Below are positions 44,708-55,217 of a stretch of DNA of 64,000 nt, in pieces. The notes below the pieces were generated by a model. It did no database searches and had not been told where the DNA came from. It saw only the letters and a list, made by a program, of their open reading frames with translations. The position numbers and the translations under genes were made by a program. Where the stretch lies: positions 16,627,741-16,691,740 of the forward strand of contig NC_034009.1 of NCBI RefSeq assembly GCF_000346465.2, read 5' to 3'. The stretch's first letter is position 1; the number at the start of each line of letters is the position of its first letter. The stretch comes from Prunus persica. Its lineage: Eukaryota > Streptophyta > Magnoliopsida > Rosales > Rosaceae.

Positions 44708-45526
44708 TGATTTGCCTTTCGTTAACTCAAGACAATATGTATCTTAATTCTTGTGGATGTTTGTAAATATTTCTAGTTATGGTATATGAGAACATATTTC
44801 CTATACATATAAACTGTAATATAATCTTGGAACAGGATGCAACAAAACCAAAAGGAAACAAACAAACTGCACTGAATTTTCTGGTCAAAAATACTGCAAC
44901 AAATTAAAACTGCAGTGCAGTTTATATAAATAAATCAAAATAAAAAATCAGCTCAAAAAATGTGAAAAGAACCCAAAAGCCAAAGCCATAATCAAAGTAC
45001 TAAAACTTTGTTCAAAACACATTTAAGTAGGTCAGCATTGAAATGTAGTTTCTGCTCATAATCTGCAACAAATAAACAGAAACTGCACTGCAGTTTCTGC
45101 AACAAAATCTGAAATAAACAGAAACTGCATTGCAGTTTCTGCAACAAAATCTGCTCAAAATCTGAAAACAAGCATTGAATGGCAGTCGAAAACGAATATC
45201 CACTCATTAAACAATTGTATAATTTTCATTAACTTCAAAAAAGAATTACAATATCCAATTAGACGCTGTGTAGCCAATTACAAGCAACTAAAACTGCAAT
45301 ACAGTTTTTGCAAAAAGTGCAACGCAGAAACTGACTATACATTCGCTAAACCATATCTAAAATAACAAAATTTTCAAATGAGAAGGAGTGTTCATATAAT
45401 AGCCTTGCAAGTCTTCCTATTGTGCCCAACAACACTGCACCGACTGCATTTCAATGGCCTTTTAAATTCACCAAAAACTTTGATCCTCTTTGTTGGTGGT
45501 CTTCCGGCTGGCCTCTTTGTAATTGG
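44708..45526. other. Gap between convergent MULE genes, with near-palindromes
   Basis: The 3' flank of both genes. It carries copies of AAACTGCNNTGCAGTTT at 44907, 45080 and 45122 and a degenerate one near 45292. No gene. Two short related tandem blocks (CAGAAACTGCA..TTTCTGCAACAAAATCTG) lie at 45078-45160. Confidence 0.7.
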
Positions 45527-47704
45527 CTAAAGCACAACTCCAGCTGCAGAACCATTGCTGCCCAATCCTTTCCCAATATCTGGAATAGGAAAAATAGGAC
45601 TCTCATAGGCTTTTCGAAAGAAGTCGGTTTTGTAGTAACACTCCACGTAATCATAAACTGAATCTCTCTTTGCTAGGATTGCAGCCACCGCATGTGTGCA
45701 AGGAAAACCGTCAATTTGCCAAAGACGGCAAGAACAAGTCCTTTGCTCGAGATCAACCATCACAGAATAATCAGCAAATACTTCAAAAACAGTGCAATTA
45801 GAATGACGAACTGCCCAAGTCCTACCGGCCTCCGCATTTTCACAGAGTCTAGTCTCCATCTCCGGACACAAAACTGTTGTCCACTTCTCCGCTTCAATTC
45901 GTCGTTGAGAATTCAATACCATCAATTTCTGTCGAATCCCTTCTATCAAAGGTAGCACCGGCAAATCTCGAAACACACCAACCCAATTATTAAAGGACTC
46001 CGCTAAACTGTTTGCCATCTCCCCACAACGCATTCCTTTGAAAAATGCGTTGGCATAGTGATCTCTAGACAAATCAGATATAAATGTCTTCACTTTCGAA
46101 CTCCCAATAATCACCAACTCCTTCATTGCTACCTTAAACTCTTCCTCTGTAACAGCATATGCGCATCTACTAAATAAATTGATAACACGGTCTTGGAGCA
46201 GTTTTCCATAACCTGACTTCGGATACTTTGATATCAAATTCTGTTTGAGGTGATAATAACAGTAAGAATGAGGCCATCCGGGAAACACAAACCCCATTGC
46301 ATTTAACAAACCTTGATTGCGGTCCGAGAAAAAGGTCACCACTCTCCCCATCGGTAGCAATATAGAAGCCAAATGTTGAAGAAACCAAGTCCAATTCTCC
46401 TCTGTCTCAGAATCAACAACTCCAAAAGCTAGAGGATAAAACCCTGCAAAACAAAACCAAAAGCACAAGTATAAGCAAAAAAGGGAAACTGCAATGCAGT
46501 TTATGAAAACAAATCTGCTCAAAAAAGGGAAACTGCAATGCAGTTTCTGCTAAAATTGCAACAAATGAAAATCTGCAGTACATTATAGTAACCATACCTT
46601 GATTTCCATTCTTTCCCGAAGCACAGAGAAGCTGCCCCTTGTACTTGCTCTTCAAAAACGTAGCATCAATGAACAACAAGGGTATGCAATATTGAAATCC
46701 AGCAATGCAACCGCCAAAGACACAAAAAACCGTCGAAAGCGATTAATTCCAGCTTCACAATCAAGAGTGCAGAGAGAACCAGTGTTAGTTTCCTTTACGG
46801 CGTCCGCATACCACACTAACTCGTTGAAGGACTTCGACTCATCACCGTGAACGTCCAATTTAGCTAACTCTTTGCCAAACCATGCGTGGTAGTATGAAAT
46901 GTCTATACCATAATAATCTTTGAACTCGTGTATAATCTCAACTGGCTTCAGCTCTGGTTTTGCACGAATTCTGTCCACAATGAGGGAGGACACCACACGA
47001 GACCTCATCATCTTACTCTTTGATTCCCGTATCCGACCCGCACATGTATGAACATTATTTAACGTCTGAATTACAAAACTGCCAGTAGCTTCACAACAAG
47101 AAGCATAAACACGCCAACTGCAACCCTCCAATTTCTTATTCGAACAAACAGCAACCACCCGCTTCTTGTCATTGCCGGCATATAAAAAATTAAATCCTAC
47201 TTCAAGAGCGTACTTGCACAATTTCAACCGGAACTCCTCTACACCACCATCAAACTTCTGCCCCACATGATGTATGTATGTCTCCCACTCATTCGACAAC
47301 AAAGGCTTAGCACTTGCTCTCTTCGACCTGCCTAAAAACTCGTTTCTGTCTTCGACAGTACTAGAACACGACGACTCGCCCTTTTCACATGCTATCAACT
47401 CCTTATTTACACAAAAATCACCACTATATTCACTGCTCCCGCATAAATCCTTCACTAAAATATCAACAGTCTTCTCATTTGATATCAACAAATATGTCCT
47501 CATCAAGTCCAAATCGCTATCCGTTTCTAGAAAACAACACGGATAACTGGGCACCGAATACCTTAATGTGAAACAACCCAACTGCAAACCCCTAAACCTC
47601 AGACACAAAGTCTTCAAAATATCAACCATGGATGACTCTGATGAAACTGAAAACATGATGGTTTCCGACTTATATGTGCACTTGGCAATGACACACACCT
47701 CCAT
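45527..47704 (-). pseudogene. MURA-type transposase of the MULE, one frameshift
   Basis: Start at ATG 47704 (MEVCVIAKCTYKSETIM); the upstream in-frame part belongs to the subterminal repeat. Exon 1 is 47704-46598, intron 46597-46444 (154 bp, containing two near-palindromes), exon 2 46443-45527. Domains: PB1-like N-terminus, MuDR DNA-binding part (EWETYIHHVGQKFDGGVEEF, KKLEGCSWRVYAS), DDE core with FIDATFLKSKYKG, GVVDSETEENWTWFLQ and FFSDRNQGLLNA, then SWIM zinc finger CSCRLWQIDGFPCTHAVAA. One base is missing near 46711-46730, just before the first catalytic Asp, so the frame shifts between FRRFFVS and the CIAGF segment. Apart from that the gene is open. It would cut and join the element ends in the nucleus if intact. 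Confidence 0.8.
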
Positions 47705-48939
47705 TAGCCTTGAAAATGCAAACAAAACAACAAACAAAAACAGAAAGCAATTAAAATCACTAAATAATGTACATGAGCAGTTGTAACATTCCAATAGAAA
47801 TCCAAATATTAGTATGAAATCGAATTATGAAACAAGAAACTGTACTGCAGTTTATAGTCAAAAACTGAAATAACAAAAACAACATTACACTTTATGTGAT
47901 AACATACCCTTAAATTTGAATAGAAACCAAAAGAAAACCATGTTCAAAGTACTAAAACTTAGATAAAAACACATTTAACTCCATGAGCAGTTGTAACATT
48001 GCCTTTATGAAACCAGAAACTGCAATGCAGTTTCTGCCAACACTCCAACAAACAGATGCAGTTTATAACAGAGGAGGCAAAACAAATCGAATAGAAACCA
48101 AAAGGAAACCACGTTAAAAGTACTAAAACTAATATCAAAACACATTTAACTCCATGAGCAGTTGTAACATTGCCTTTATGAAACCAGAAACTGCAATGCA
48201 ATTTCTGCCAACACTCCAACAAACATATGCAGTTTATAACAGAGGAGGCAAAAAAAATCGAGCCACAAAACTGAGCCACAAGATCGCGCCACAAAATCGA
48301 GCCACAAAACTGAGCTCGAAAAACCCAAAACTGACAGATTCGGCATGATAATCGAACGAAAGATTATCCAATTAGAAGGAAAGAAACAAACTGCACTGAA
48401 TTATTGAACAAGATGCGGCATGATAATCGAATGAAAAAGATTCGGCATGATAATCGAACAAAAAAACTGACAGAGCATGATAATCGAACGAAAAAGGAAG
48501 AAATAAAAGAAAAACCAACCAGAAAATTGAGCTCCAACGGCGAGAACGAAAACGAAAACGAAAACGAACGAAATCTGCCTGCCAAACGAACGAAATCTGC
48601 CTGCCAAAGAACGAAATTTGCCTGCCAAACGAACGAAATCTGCTGCCAAACAAACGAGGACGAAAACGGAACAGAGAGAACAGGCTCGCGCCTTGTTTAA
48701 ACATTCAGGGGCAAAAGCGTCATTTACTTTGTAGGTTTACAAATGGGCCAGGCTTTTTAAGAAGAAGGGTAGAATTGTCTTATCATTTGTTATTTTTTAC
48801 CTGGCCCAACGAATCTGGGCCTCTCTTTGGGCTAATCCAAAATAGTAGTTTTTTCCTAGGTATTAAAACTAAAATCAAAATATCCAATATCTTACAAACT
48901 AAATAATAAAGTTAATTATGTCTAAAACCTAATTTGCTA
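47705..48939. repeat. Right end of the MULE: reversed subterminal units and short repeats
   Basis: Three reversed copies of the GGGAATGTTATAACTGCTCA unit (about 47768-47790, 47965-48000, 48140-48175). Near-palindromes at 47837, 48017 and 48188. At 48400-48660, runs of CATGATAATCGAACGAAAAA and GAACGAAATCTGCCTGCCAA repeat several times. No gene. Confidence 0.75.
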
Positions 48940-48948
48940 TTGTTATAT

Positions 48949-49102
48949 CTGCAATATATTCCTAATGATCAACTTGGGAAAGTCTTTCCAGCAAAGACCA
49001 AAAAAACTTGGAAAAGTCTTGTAAAAAAGGACCACTCTTGTCCTAATGCAAGGGGGGCCGGACAGACTTTTTTAATTGGCCATGCTTGTGGAAAAATTCT
49101 AC
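48949..49102. repeat. Continuation of the duplicated segment beyond the MULE
   Basis: CTGCAATATATTCCTAATGA through GGCCATGCTTGTGGAAAAAT follows 19526-19680 almost base for base, then diverges at about 49102. Confidence 0.85.
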
Positions 49103-50685
49103 AAGCATATGAATTCTCCAAACCATATGGGCCAACCCGAGGGGTCGATGTGGTGACATTACAGAGCTGTGTGGTTTCAGTGCTCGTGTGGTTCGAGTGG
49201 TCAGTCGTCCGCCTCAGCTAGTGTTAGTCCCCTATGTCAACAACCACCACGTATACAAACATGGTACAGACAACCGCTTTTTATGTAGCACTTTGAGCCA
49301 ATAGAATAAGATTTTGTAATTTAGTGTAGGCAAAGCAATAATTTAGATTGCTTGTCAAATTCCAATAATAGCAAAACTGAGCACGGAGATTGCACAGAGA
49401 GATAGAGAGCAATAGATATAGGAATTCTTGAGTTTGTTTGTGTGTGTGAACGCTCGTATATTCATCTAATATGAAAATATTATTATAATTAAAAAAATTT
49501 ACCATGACTTAATATTATAAGATAATTTTTTTAATAACTAAAATTTATCATCGATTAGCATGTAATGACAATCATAAATTAAATTCACCAATATTTTAAT
49601 GTATCAATTTTAAAAAAAGGAAGAGGAAGAAGAAGACATGAACTTTTTTGTTTTGTTTTGAGTGGGTGAAAACGTACACTACAAATTTTTTTGGTTGATT
49701 GGAGAAAACTTGTATATATTGTTTTCCTCTTCTTTGACGTGTTTCCTTTTTAAAAAAAAAAAAAATTTTAACATGTTTTTTTTTCTTTTGTTGTTAACAA
49801 AAAGAGGAGAAATGTAAATATAACTACTGAATGACACAATACTGACTCAAACCCGACTTGCCTACTAAAATCAAGACGTTGATTTCCAACTCAACCAAAT
49901 ACTCGCTTGTGTTATTGTCCTGCACCCTCGAGTATATATATAATACACACATAAAAAAAATTTGGGGCCCTGTGTGGTGGCACCACTTACATACCCTCAG
50001 AATCGCCCCTGATGCTAGTATACATAGGGCCTTCCGCAATTGAAATAAGAGTAAGATATGAGAAGTGAGAATGAAAGAAAGAAGAAAGTGAGAGGAAGTG
50101 GTGATGAAATTCTTTGAGGGCTTAGCATGTGCTTCTTAACTTGGAGCAATGCTTTGGAATTGAGGTAGGGGGTTTTTTGGGGAGACTTTACATAAATTGA
50201 TTTAATTAAATTTCATGAACACTATATTATGTATGATATTATTATTTGATTATTATTCTTGATATTGGGTGTTTACATGTTGCTAATTATTATAATATTA
50301 TTTTATTAATATTGACATGTTCATTTGTTATGGGTGATGGTTGGAATTGTTGGGTTGATGAAGAAATTATGGAAAATAGGATAATAGGAAGGATCTTTTG
50401 TGTAGTTGAGACTAACCATTGTATAGAGACCAAGTTCAGGCGAGCTTGTGTGCACAATGTGGGAACACATATTTTTGCGACCAATAAAAGATGACACATG
50501 GAAAAGGGGATATTCCTTAGGTCAACTAATTACCCTAATTAATTAGGGATTTATCTTTGTTCAGCTTCATTTGGCAATCACATATATATAGGTAAAGATA
50601 ACAATGGATAAAAGATTGAAATAAAGAATAAGAGCGGACCCAGACATAAATAAAATCAATTCTGGTAACTTACAAATAAAATCTG
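49103..50685. other. Intergenic stretch, nothing recognised
   Basis: AT-rich with short poly-A/T runs. Open frames are short and without motifs. No terminal repeats found by eye. Confidence 0.4.
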
Positions 50686-50908
50686 TCATGGTTTTTCACT
50701 GTTGTTATAAAACCGTCGTGATAGGGTATGAAAAAATAAATTGTGTTGAATTGATTTTAAGCAGGAACTGTCGTGCTTCTAAGAGGCGCTAAATGACGTG
50801 AAAAATCGTTGTATTTTGACATTCAAATATATCGGTCCACTAGATGACGGTTTTCAAGGCATAAAACCAACAAAAACCCGTTGTCTATTACGATTTTCGT
50901 AGTAGTAG
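50686..50908 (+). mobile_element. Right-end remnant of a CACTA element
   Basis: It contains AAAACCGTCGTGATAGGG, GAACTGTCGTGC and GATGACGGTTTTC motifs and ends TTGTCTATTACGATTTTCG followed by TAGTAGTAGG, resembling the ends at 12596 and 33499 (GTAGTAGTG). The last base of the terminus has changed, and no left end is visible nearby. Confidence 0.6.
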
Positions 50909-51130
50909 GAATCCATCAATGACCAGAATATGCTTTATAGTATTAGAGACGGTGGTAGCCTATTGGCCCAAGTCTCCACTTCCTTCCACCACTCGCAAAC
51001 CAAGCCTTGCAGCTTCAAGGGCCGTCCGAGTTCTCTTCCCAGGACCACCGAACTTCATCAAAAGACCCAGCAAGCCTTTGAGTTTCGTGCAGCATCTAAT
51101 TCCATCTAATTTAATTACGGATTAGTAAAT
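50909..51130. other. Possible gene fragment, unidentified
   Basis: Both strands are open here. The plus-strand frame contains RKPSLAASRAVRVLFPGPPN; the minus-strand frame contains KLKGLLGLLMKFGGPGKRTR and an alanine/leucine-rich helix. GC content is higher than the neighbourhood. I do not recognise a family. Confidence 0.2.
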
Positions 51131-51426
51131 ATGTCATCAGTGTATTGAGTTTGTATTTTTAAACTGATTGCTTTCTCTCTTTCTTAATATACAAGAAACA
51201 TTGAGGGGATGAGGAAAGGCCTTTCAGTGTATTGGGTTTGAATTTTTAAACTTGAAGCCTATAATTAGGCTACGTTTAAACATATTTTAAATAACATAAA
51301 AATATATATTTGATACCTAAGTCCGTGTCCGAAAATGGTGGATCCAGGAATTTTTTAGGGGAAGTGTAATATTTAAAAGGCTAAAAACTAAAAAATACAC
51401 AACAAATACTATGACTAATTGACTAA

Positions 51427-52158
51427 GGGTTAGTTTGACATTGCTGTACTGTGAAAATAATCGCTGTCAGATTTGCTGTGAGAGAAATCCGCTGTGAAAG
51501 AAAGCAGTTTGGCATTTGGTAAACTTTTTGCTAAAAGTGTTGTTGGTACTGATTCATGCATAATCAGAAAATGATTGCCGCATAACCATTAAACCCAGGG
51601 CCTCTTCAAAACCGATTCCTGCATAATCAAAAAATGAAAGCACCTCATTAGCTGCTTTCCCTTATAGCTTTTTCTCACATCAATTTTTAACAATAAGTTA
51701 TTTTCTCATAGTTTACCAAACGGACTGAGTTTCCCAAAAATTTTAAAAAATCACTTATCACTCTAAATAAGTAATGCCAAACTGGCACTAAGGACCAGTT
51801 TGGCATTGCTGTGCTATAAAAATAATCGCTATCAGATTTGCTGTGAGAGAAATCATCTGTGAGATAAAGTAGTTTGGCGTTTGGTAAACTTTTTGTTCAA
51901 AGTGTTGTTGGTATTGATTCCCACATAATTAGAAAATAATTCTTGCATAATCATCAAACCCAGTGGCCTCTCCGAAACTAATTCATGCATAATCAGAAAA
52001 TGAAAGCACCTCATTAGCTGTGTTCCCTTATAGCTTTCTCTCACAGTAATTTTTAATAATAAGTGATTTTTTCATAGTTTACCAAACAGGCTGGGCTTCC
52101 CAAAATTTTTAAAAAATCACTTATCACCCCAAATAAGCAATGCCAAACTGGCACTAAG
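51427..52158. mobile_element. Tandem pair of foldback MITEs with CCAGTTTGGCATTGCT ends
   Basis: Copy 1 spans about 51427-51792 and copy 2 about 51793-52158, back to back. Each starts with a (C)CAGTTTGGCATTGCT-type end (the first one altered) and finishes AATGCCAAACTGGCACTAAG. They share the whole interior (ATCAGATTTGCTGTGAGAGA, GAAAGCACCTCATTAGCTG, CATAGTTTACCAAAC) with perhaps 10-15 percent difference by eye. Non-coding. Confidence 0.8.
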
Positions 52159-52975
52159 TCTATATCAATTAATATGAGCAAAATTCATGCCAATTTACAT
52201 ATATTAGTATACCAAAATTCATATCAAATTATCAATTAATCTAACAAACATTAATATTAATTAATATAATCAAAATGCGAATCAAATTATCAATAAAACA
52301 AATAAATTAGAAAATAATAATAATAATGAAAGACGTATTTATCTTTTTTTTCAGGAAAAAACCCAGAAAAAAAATACATTCGAAGTCGAACTTGCAAGTT
52401 GGTGGAGAGGGATGGGTCTGCTGCATCAGCAAGAGCCTAATCCCCTTCAACGCCACGCCCAGGCTAGGCTTCTTCCAGGGTTCTTTTTTTGGGTAATTAA
52501 AATCAAATTAAAGTCTTCTTTCAAGACTCCTCTGCGTGGAAGGTAAGTTTCTTCTTTATCTTGCTTTTTTTTTTATTTATTATTAGTTTTTTTTCAAATA
52601 TTTGGCATGGTCCAAAACCCATTGTTTTGGCCAGGATTATTATTATTATTATTTTTTAAAAAGAGAGAGAGAGATGCGCGCAGCGCGCGCAGTAAAGAAG
52701 AGAAAAGGAAGGTCACTCAGTCATTTGCTCAAACAGTTGGTGGGCACTTGTAAAGGGGAAACATCCACGACTCCATAGCTTTTTCCGACGAGAGGAGGTA
52801 CAGCTGCACCTCCTTGCGCCTCTGTAAGTAACACATTAGTGCTTGCGATTGTCACACAACAAAGAAAGTGTTGGTTTATAAGTGTGATTGCTGAAATGTA
52901 ATTAGAACAAAAGGAGTTTCTATTTTGTGTTTTAATAGGCAGCTTTGGATCACAGTCCAAGTATGCAGCAGAAAA
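52159..52975. other. Spacer with GA microsatellite and GC palindrome
   Basis: AT-rich, then a moderately GC-rich stretch near 52400-52480 without a clear frame. At 52660-52695 a GAGAGAGAGA run is followed by GCGCGCAGCGCGCGC. No gene supported. Confidence 0.4.
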
Positions 52976-53589
52976 TGTAATAGTCTTGTGCCACTTGTCT
53001 CTATCTCATAGGGTAGTTAAATGAGAGGCTAGGATTGAATGATGTAATGAGGAATATTCCATTCCTAACGGTTTTGTCATAGCACAATATATGCATGACA
53101 TATTGGAGCTGAGCTAATACAATCTTAGCTAGCTTCTTCTCCAATCTCTCTCTCTCTGAAATTCTCTCCTCTTTCTTCTACTCAATCTCTCTGCATTTCT
53201 ATAAGCCTTATTACACTGATGATTGAATAAATATATAAGATAATGGTCTCTATATGTTAACATGGCCTCAGAGCCAGGTTTGATCAAATAACACTGGGCG
53301 TTTAGAGCTGTGAGGAATCGAAGTTTGCAGCTGAGTTTGAGTTTTGGAGATCTGAGTCTAACATGGCTGGGTCAAGTGGTGGTGAATTGAGAGCACCAGT
53401 TTTCAATGGTGAGAACTACGATTTCTGGAGTATACAGATGAAGACCATCTTCAAATCTTATGGACTATGGGATTTGGTGATAGAAGGATTTGATAATACA
53501 GATCTGAAGAAGTCAGATGAATCTGATGCTAAGAAAAAGGAAAAAGAAGAATCAAGTGGTATTGGAACAGACACGTTTGCTATGATACT
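52976..53589 (+). mobile_element. 5' part of a Ty1/copia retrotransposon, interrupted by the gypsy element
   Basis: A 287-bp 5' LTR (52976-53262, TGTAATAGTC..GTTAACA) is followed directly by a primer-binding site TGGCCTCAGAGCCAGG, close to the methionine initiator tRNA complement used by copia elements. Then come a leader and the start of gag at 53363. The element is cut at 53589 by the insertion at 53590; the rest lies outside the window or is lost. Confidence 0.8.
53363..53589 (+). pseudogene. Copia gag N-terminus, disrupted
   Basis: MAGSSGGELRAPVFNGENYD followed by FWSIQMKTIFKSYGLWDLV is the typical N-terminal domain (DUF4219/gag-like) of plant Ty1/copia polyproteins. The frame runs through GIGTDTFAMIL and then into LTR sequence of the inserted gypsy element. 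Confidence 0.85.
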
Positions 53590-55049
53590 TGATGGACATA
53601 TTTTATATTATATATTTAACCTCATTCTTAGTATATTTTGGTTAATATTTTGGAAGAATTTTGATACTTTGAATTATATTTTCAATATAGGACTTTCGAC
53701 TCTCTCTGGAGCAAAACATAATCAAATTGAGGAATTTTGGAGTAATTCCAGTTGGAGGACGTTCTTGAGTCACTTAGCTTGATCGTATCAAAATTTCAGA
53801 TCTTTCTTCCAAGCGGTTATTTTCTGGCAATAAAATAAATGAGCAGTGCGCGGTGCTGGAATAGTGACGTGTTGGGCTTTTATTGCGTTTTTGAAGCCCA
53901 AGATGACCTCGGATGGGTTCGTGGCCTTCTAGAGAAGTGTTCAGAACATTTTTATCTTTAAAACAAGCTATCTTGGGCCAGATTTGGAGGAGATTTGGGG
54001 CCAAAACGTGGCTGGGCAGATTTTAGGCAAATTCTCCTATTCCAATTTGGACTTTATTTCCTAGTATTATTTTACTTTAATTAGTTTCCTTGTGGGGATA
54101 GAAAAGCTGTACATTGGCAGCTAGGTTTTAAGGGGTATTTAAGCTCTTTCTCACAAGGAATTGAAGGACTCCCTTTTCACTTTTGAACTTTGCATTGTGG
54201 AGAGCAATTGCTAGGGTTTTGGGTTTTCACAACTTTCAGGTGTTTTCGTTCTTTTCTTCTTAATGATATTTTCTTGGATTTCAATTATGAGTATGCGTAA
54301 CTAAATTTCTTTTGCTAGGGTGAAGCCTTGAACCTTAGCATGAATATGTGATTTTTATTTAATTGCTTATGATGAGTGCATGCGTATTTTGAATTGTTAA
54401 TCACTGTTTTAAACTATCTAATTGTCTTAATGCCTGATCACCATTAGGATCTTTAGAAAAGTAATTGGATGCAATTTTGGTCGGAAGGTTCCCTGAAATT
54501 GATGCTAGCTTCTTGTGATTAATAATTGTAATTTCACTTAAGATGAACACCACGTCTTAAGGGTTGCATGGTTTTTCAAAGGGTTTTCACAAAACTTAAT
54601 GAGTCTTTCATGTTCAGATTTGATCCGAACGTCCGGACGGGTTGCATGTTGGATATACGTTCTGTGTTGGAGGTTCCAAGTAGAATATACATTAGGAAAA
54701 CCTAACCTTCAAAGTGGCATGTGCAAATCATAAGTAATTGGTAAAAGTTCATAGGATTGCTAGGTGATGGTGAAACCCTAGTGTTTTTATAAATTGATAT
54801 TCAAAACTCTTTCTCTCAATCGTATTTGTTTTTGTTTAATATTTGTTTTTTAGAATCCACCAAATTTATAATCATCTTTCTTGACTTTTTATTTTAAGTA
54901 GTAATTGGAATTTGTTTTTACATAAATTGCTAATTAGTCCTTGAGGAAAACGACCTTGCATGAGCATCTATACTACAATAGCCTTGTATTCTTGCAAGTA
55001 TTTTATGTGATTTTTAACACTGTTTGCACAAGTACTAAAAATCCTATCA
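53590..55049 (+). repeat. 5' LTR of the gypsy element
   Basis: 1,460 bp with TG..CA ends. A TATTTAAG motif at about 54135 followed by CTCTTTCTCACAAGG is a plausible promoter. The 3' copy starts at 63107. Confidence 0.9.
54133..54142 (+). promoter_or_regulatory. Probable TATA-like element of the gypsy LTR
   Basis: GGTATTTAAG stands before a CTCTTTCTC leader and about 45 bp before the GAACTTTGC stretch. A second copy lies in the 3' LTR at about 63650. Confidence 0.45.
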
Positions 55050-55055
55050 AGAAAT

Positions 55056-55073
55056 TGGCGCCGCTGCCGGGGA
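55056..55073 (+). other. Primer-binding site of the gypsy element
   Basis: TGGCGCCGCTGCCGGGGA begins six bases after the LTR end. This type of site is characteristic of plant Athila/Tat elements. Confidence 0.85.
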
Positions 55074-55217
55074 CTATTTTAGACAATTTTTGTTTAACCT
55101 TTTTCTGATTTATTTTATTTTATTTTATTTTACTTTTTAATTTTCGTCCAAAATAAAAAATAAAATACAAAATTGAAATTGAACAATTTTGTTTCTGTTG
55201 CAGATTTTGCAGACTGC

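Larger units (their letters stand above)
39018..48939. mobile_element. Mutator-like element (MULE) with Ulp1 protease and MURA genes, 9-bp target duplication
   Basis: The nonamer TTGTTATAT lies directly on both sides (39009-39017 and 48940-48948), the classic MULE duplication length. The related uninterrupted site at about 19517-19525 reads straight through, confirming the exact borders. Terminal inverted repeats are weak (TAGTTTTAACCC..AAAAACT against TAGTTTTAATACC..AAAAAACT), as in non-TIR MULEs, but 150-163-bp subterminal units lie in inverted orientation at the two ends. Contents: a plus-strand multi-exon gene ending in a Ulp1 (C48) protease (40525-44707) and a convergent minus-strand MURA transposase (45527-47704). 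Confidence 0.9.

Noticed and set aside
47705..47794. N-terminal extension of the MURA protein by about 30 residues
   Set aside because: This DNA is the reversed subterminal repeat unit, also found where no gene starts, so it is leader rather than coding.
48364..48704. Frames rich in Phe/Arg/Ser at the MULE right end
   Set aside because: Translation of short tandem repeats (GAACGAAATCTGCCTGCCAA type) in several frames; no start or domain.
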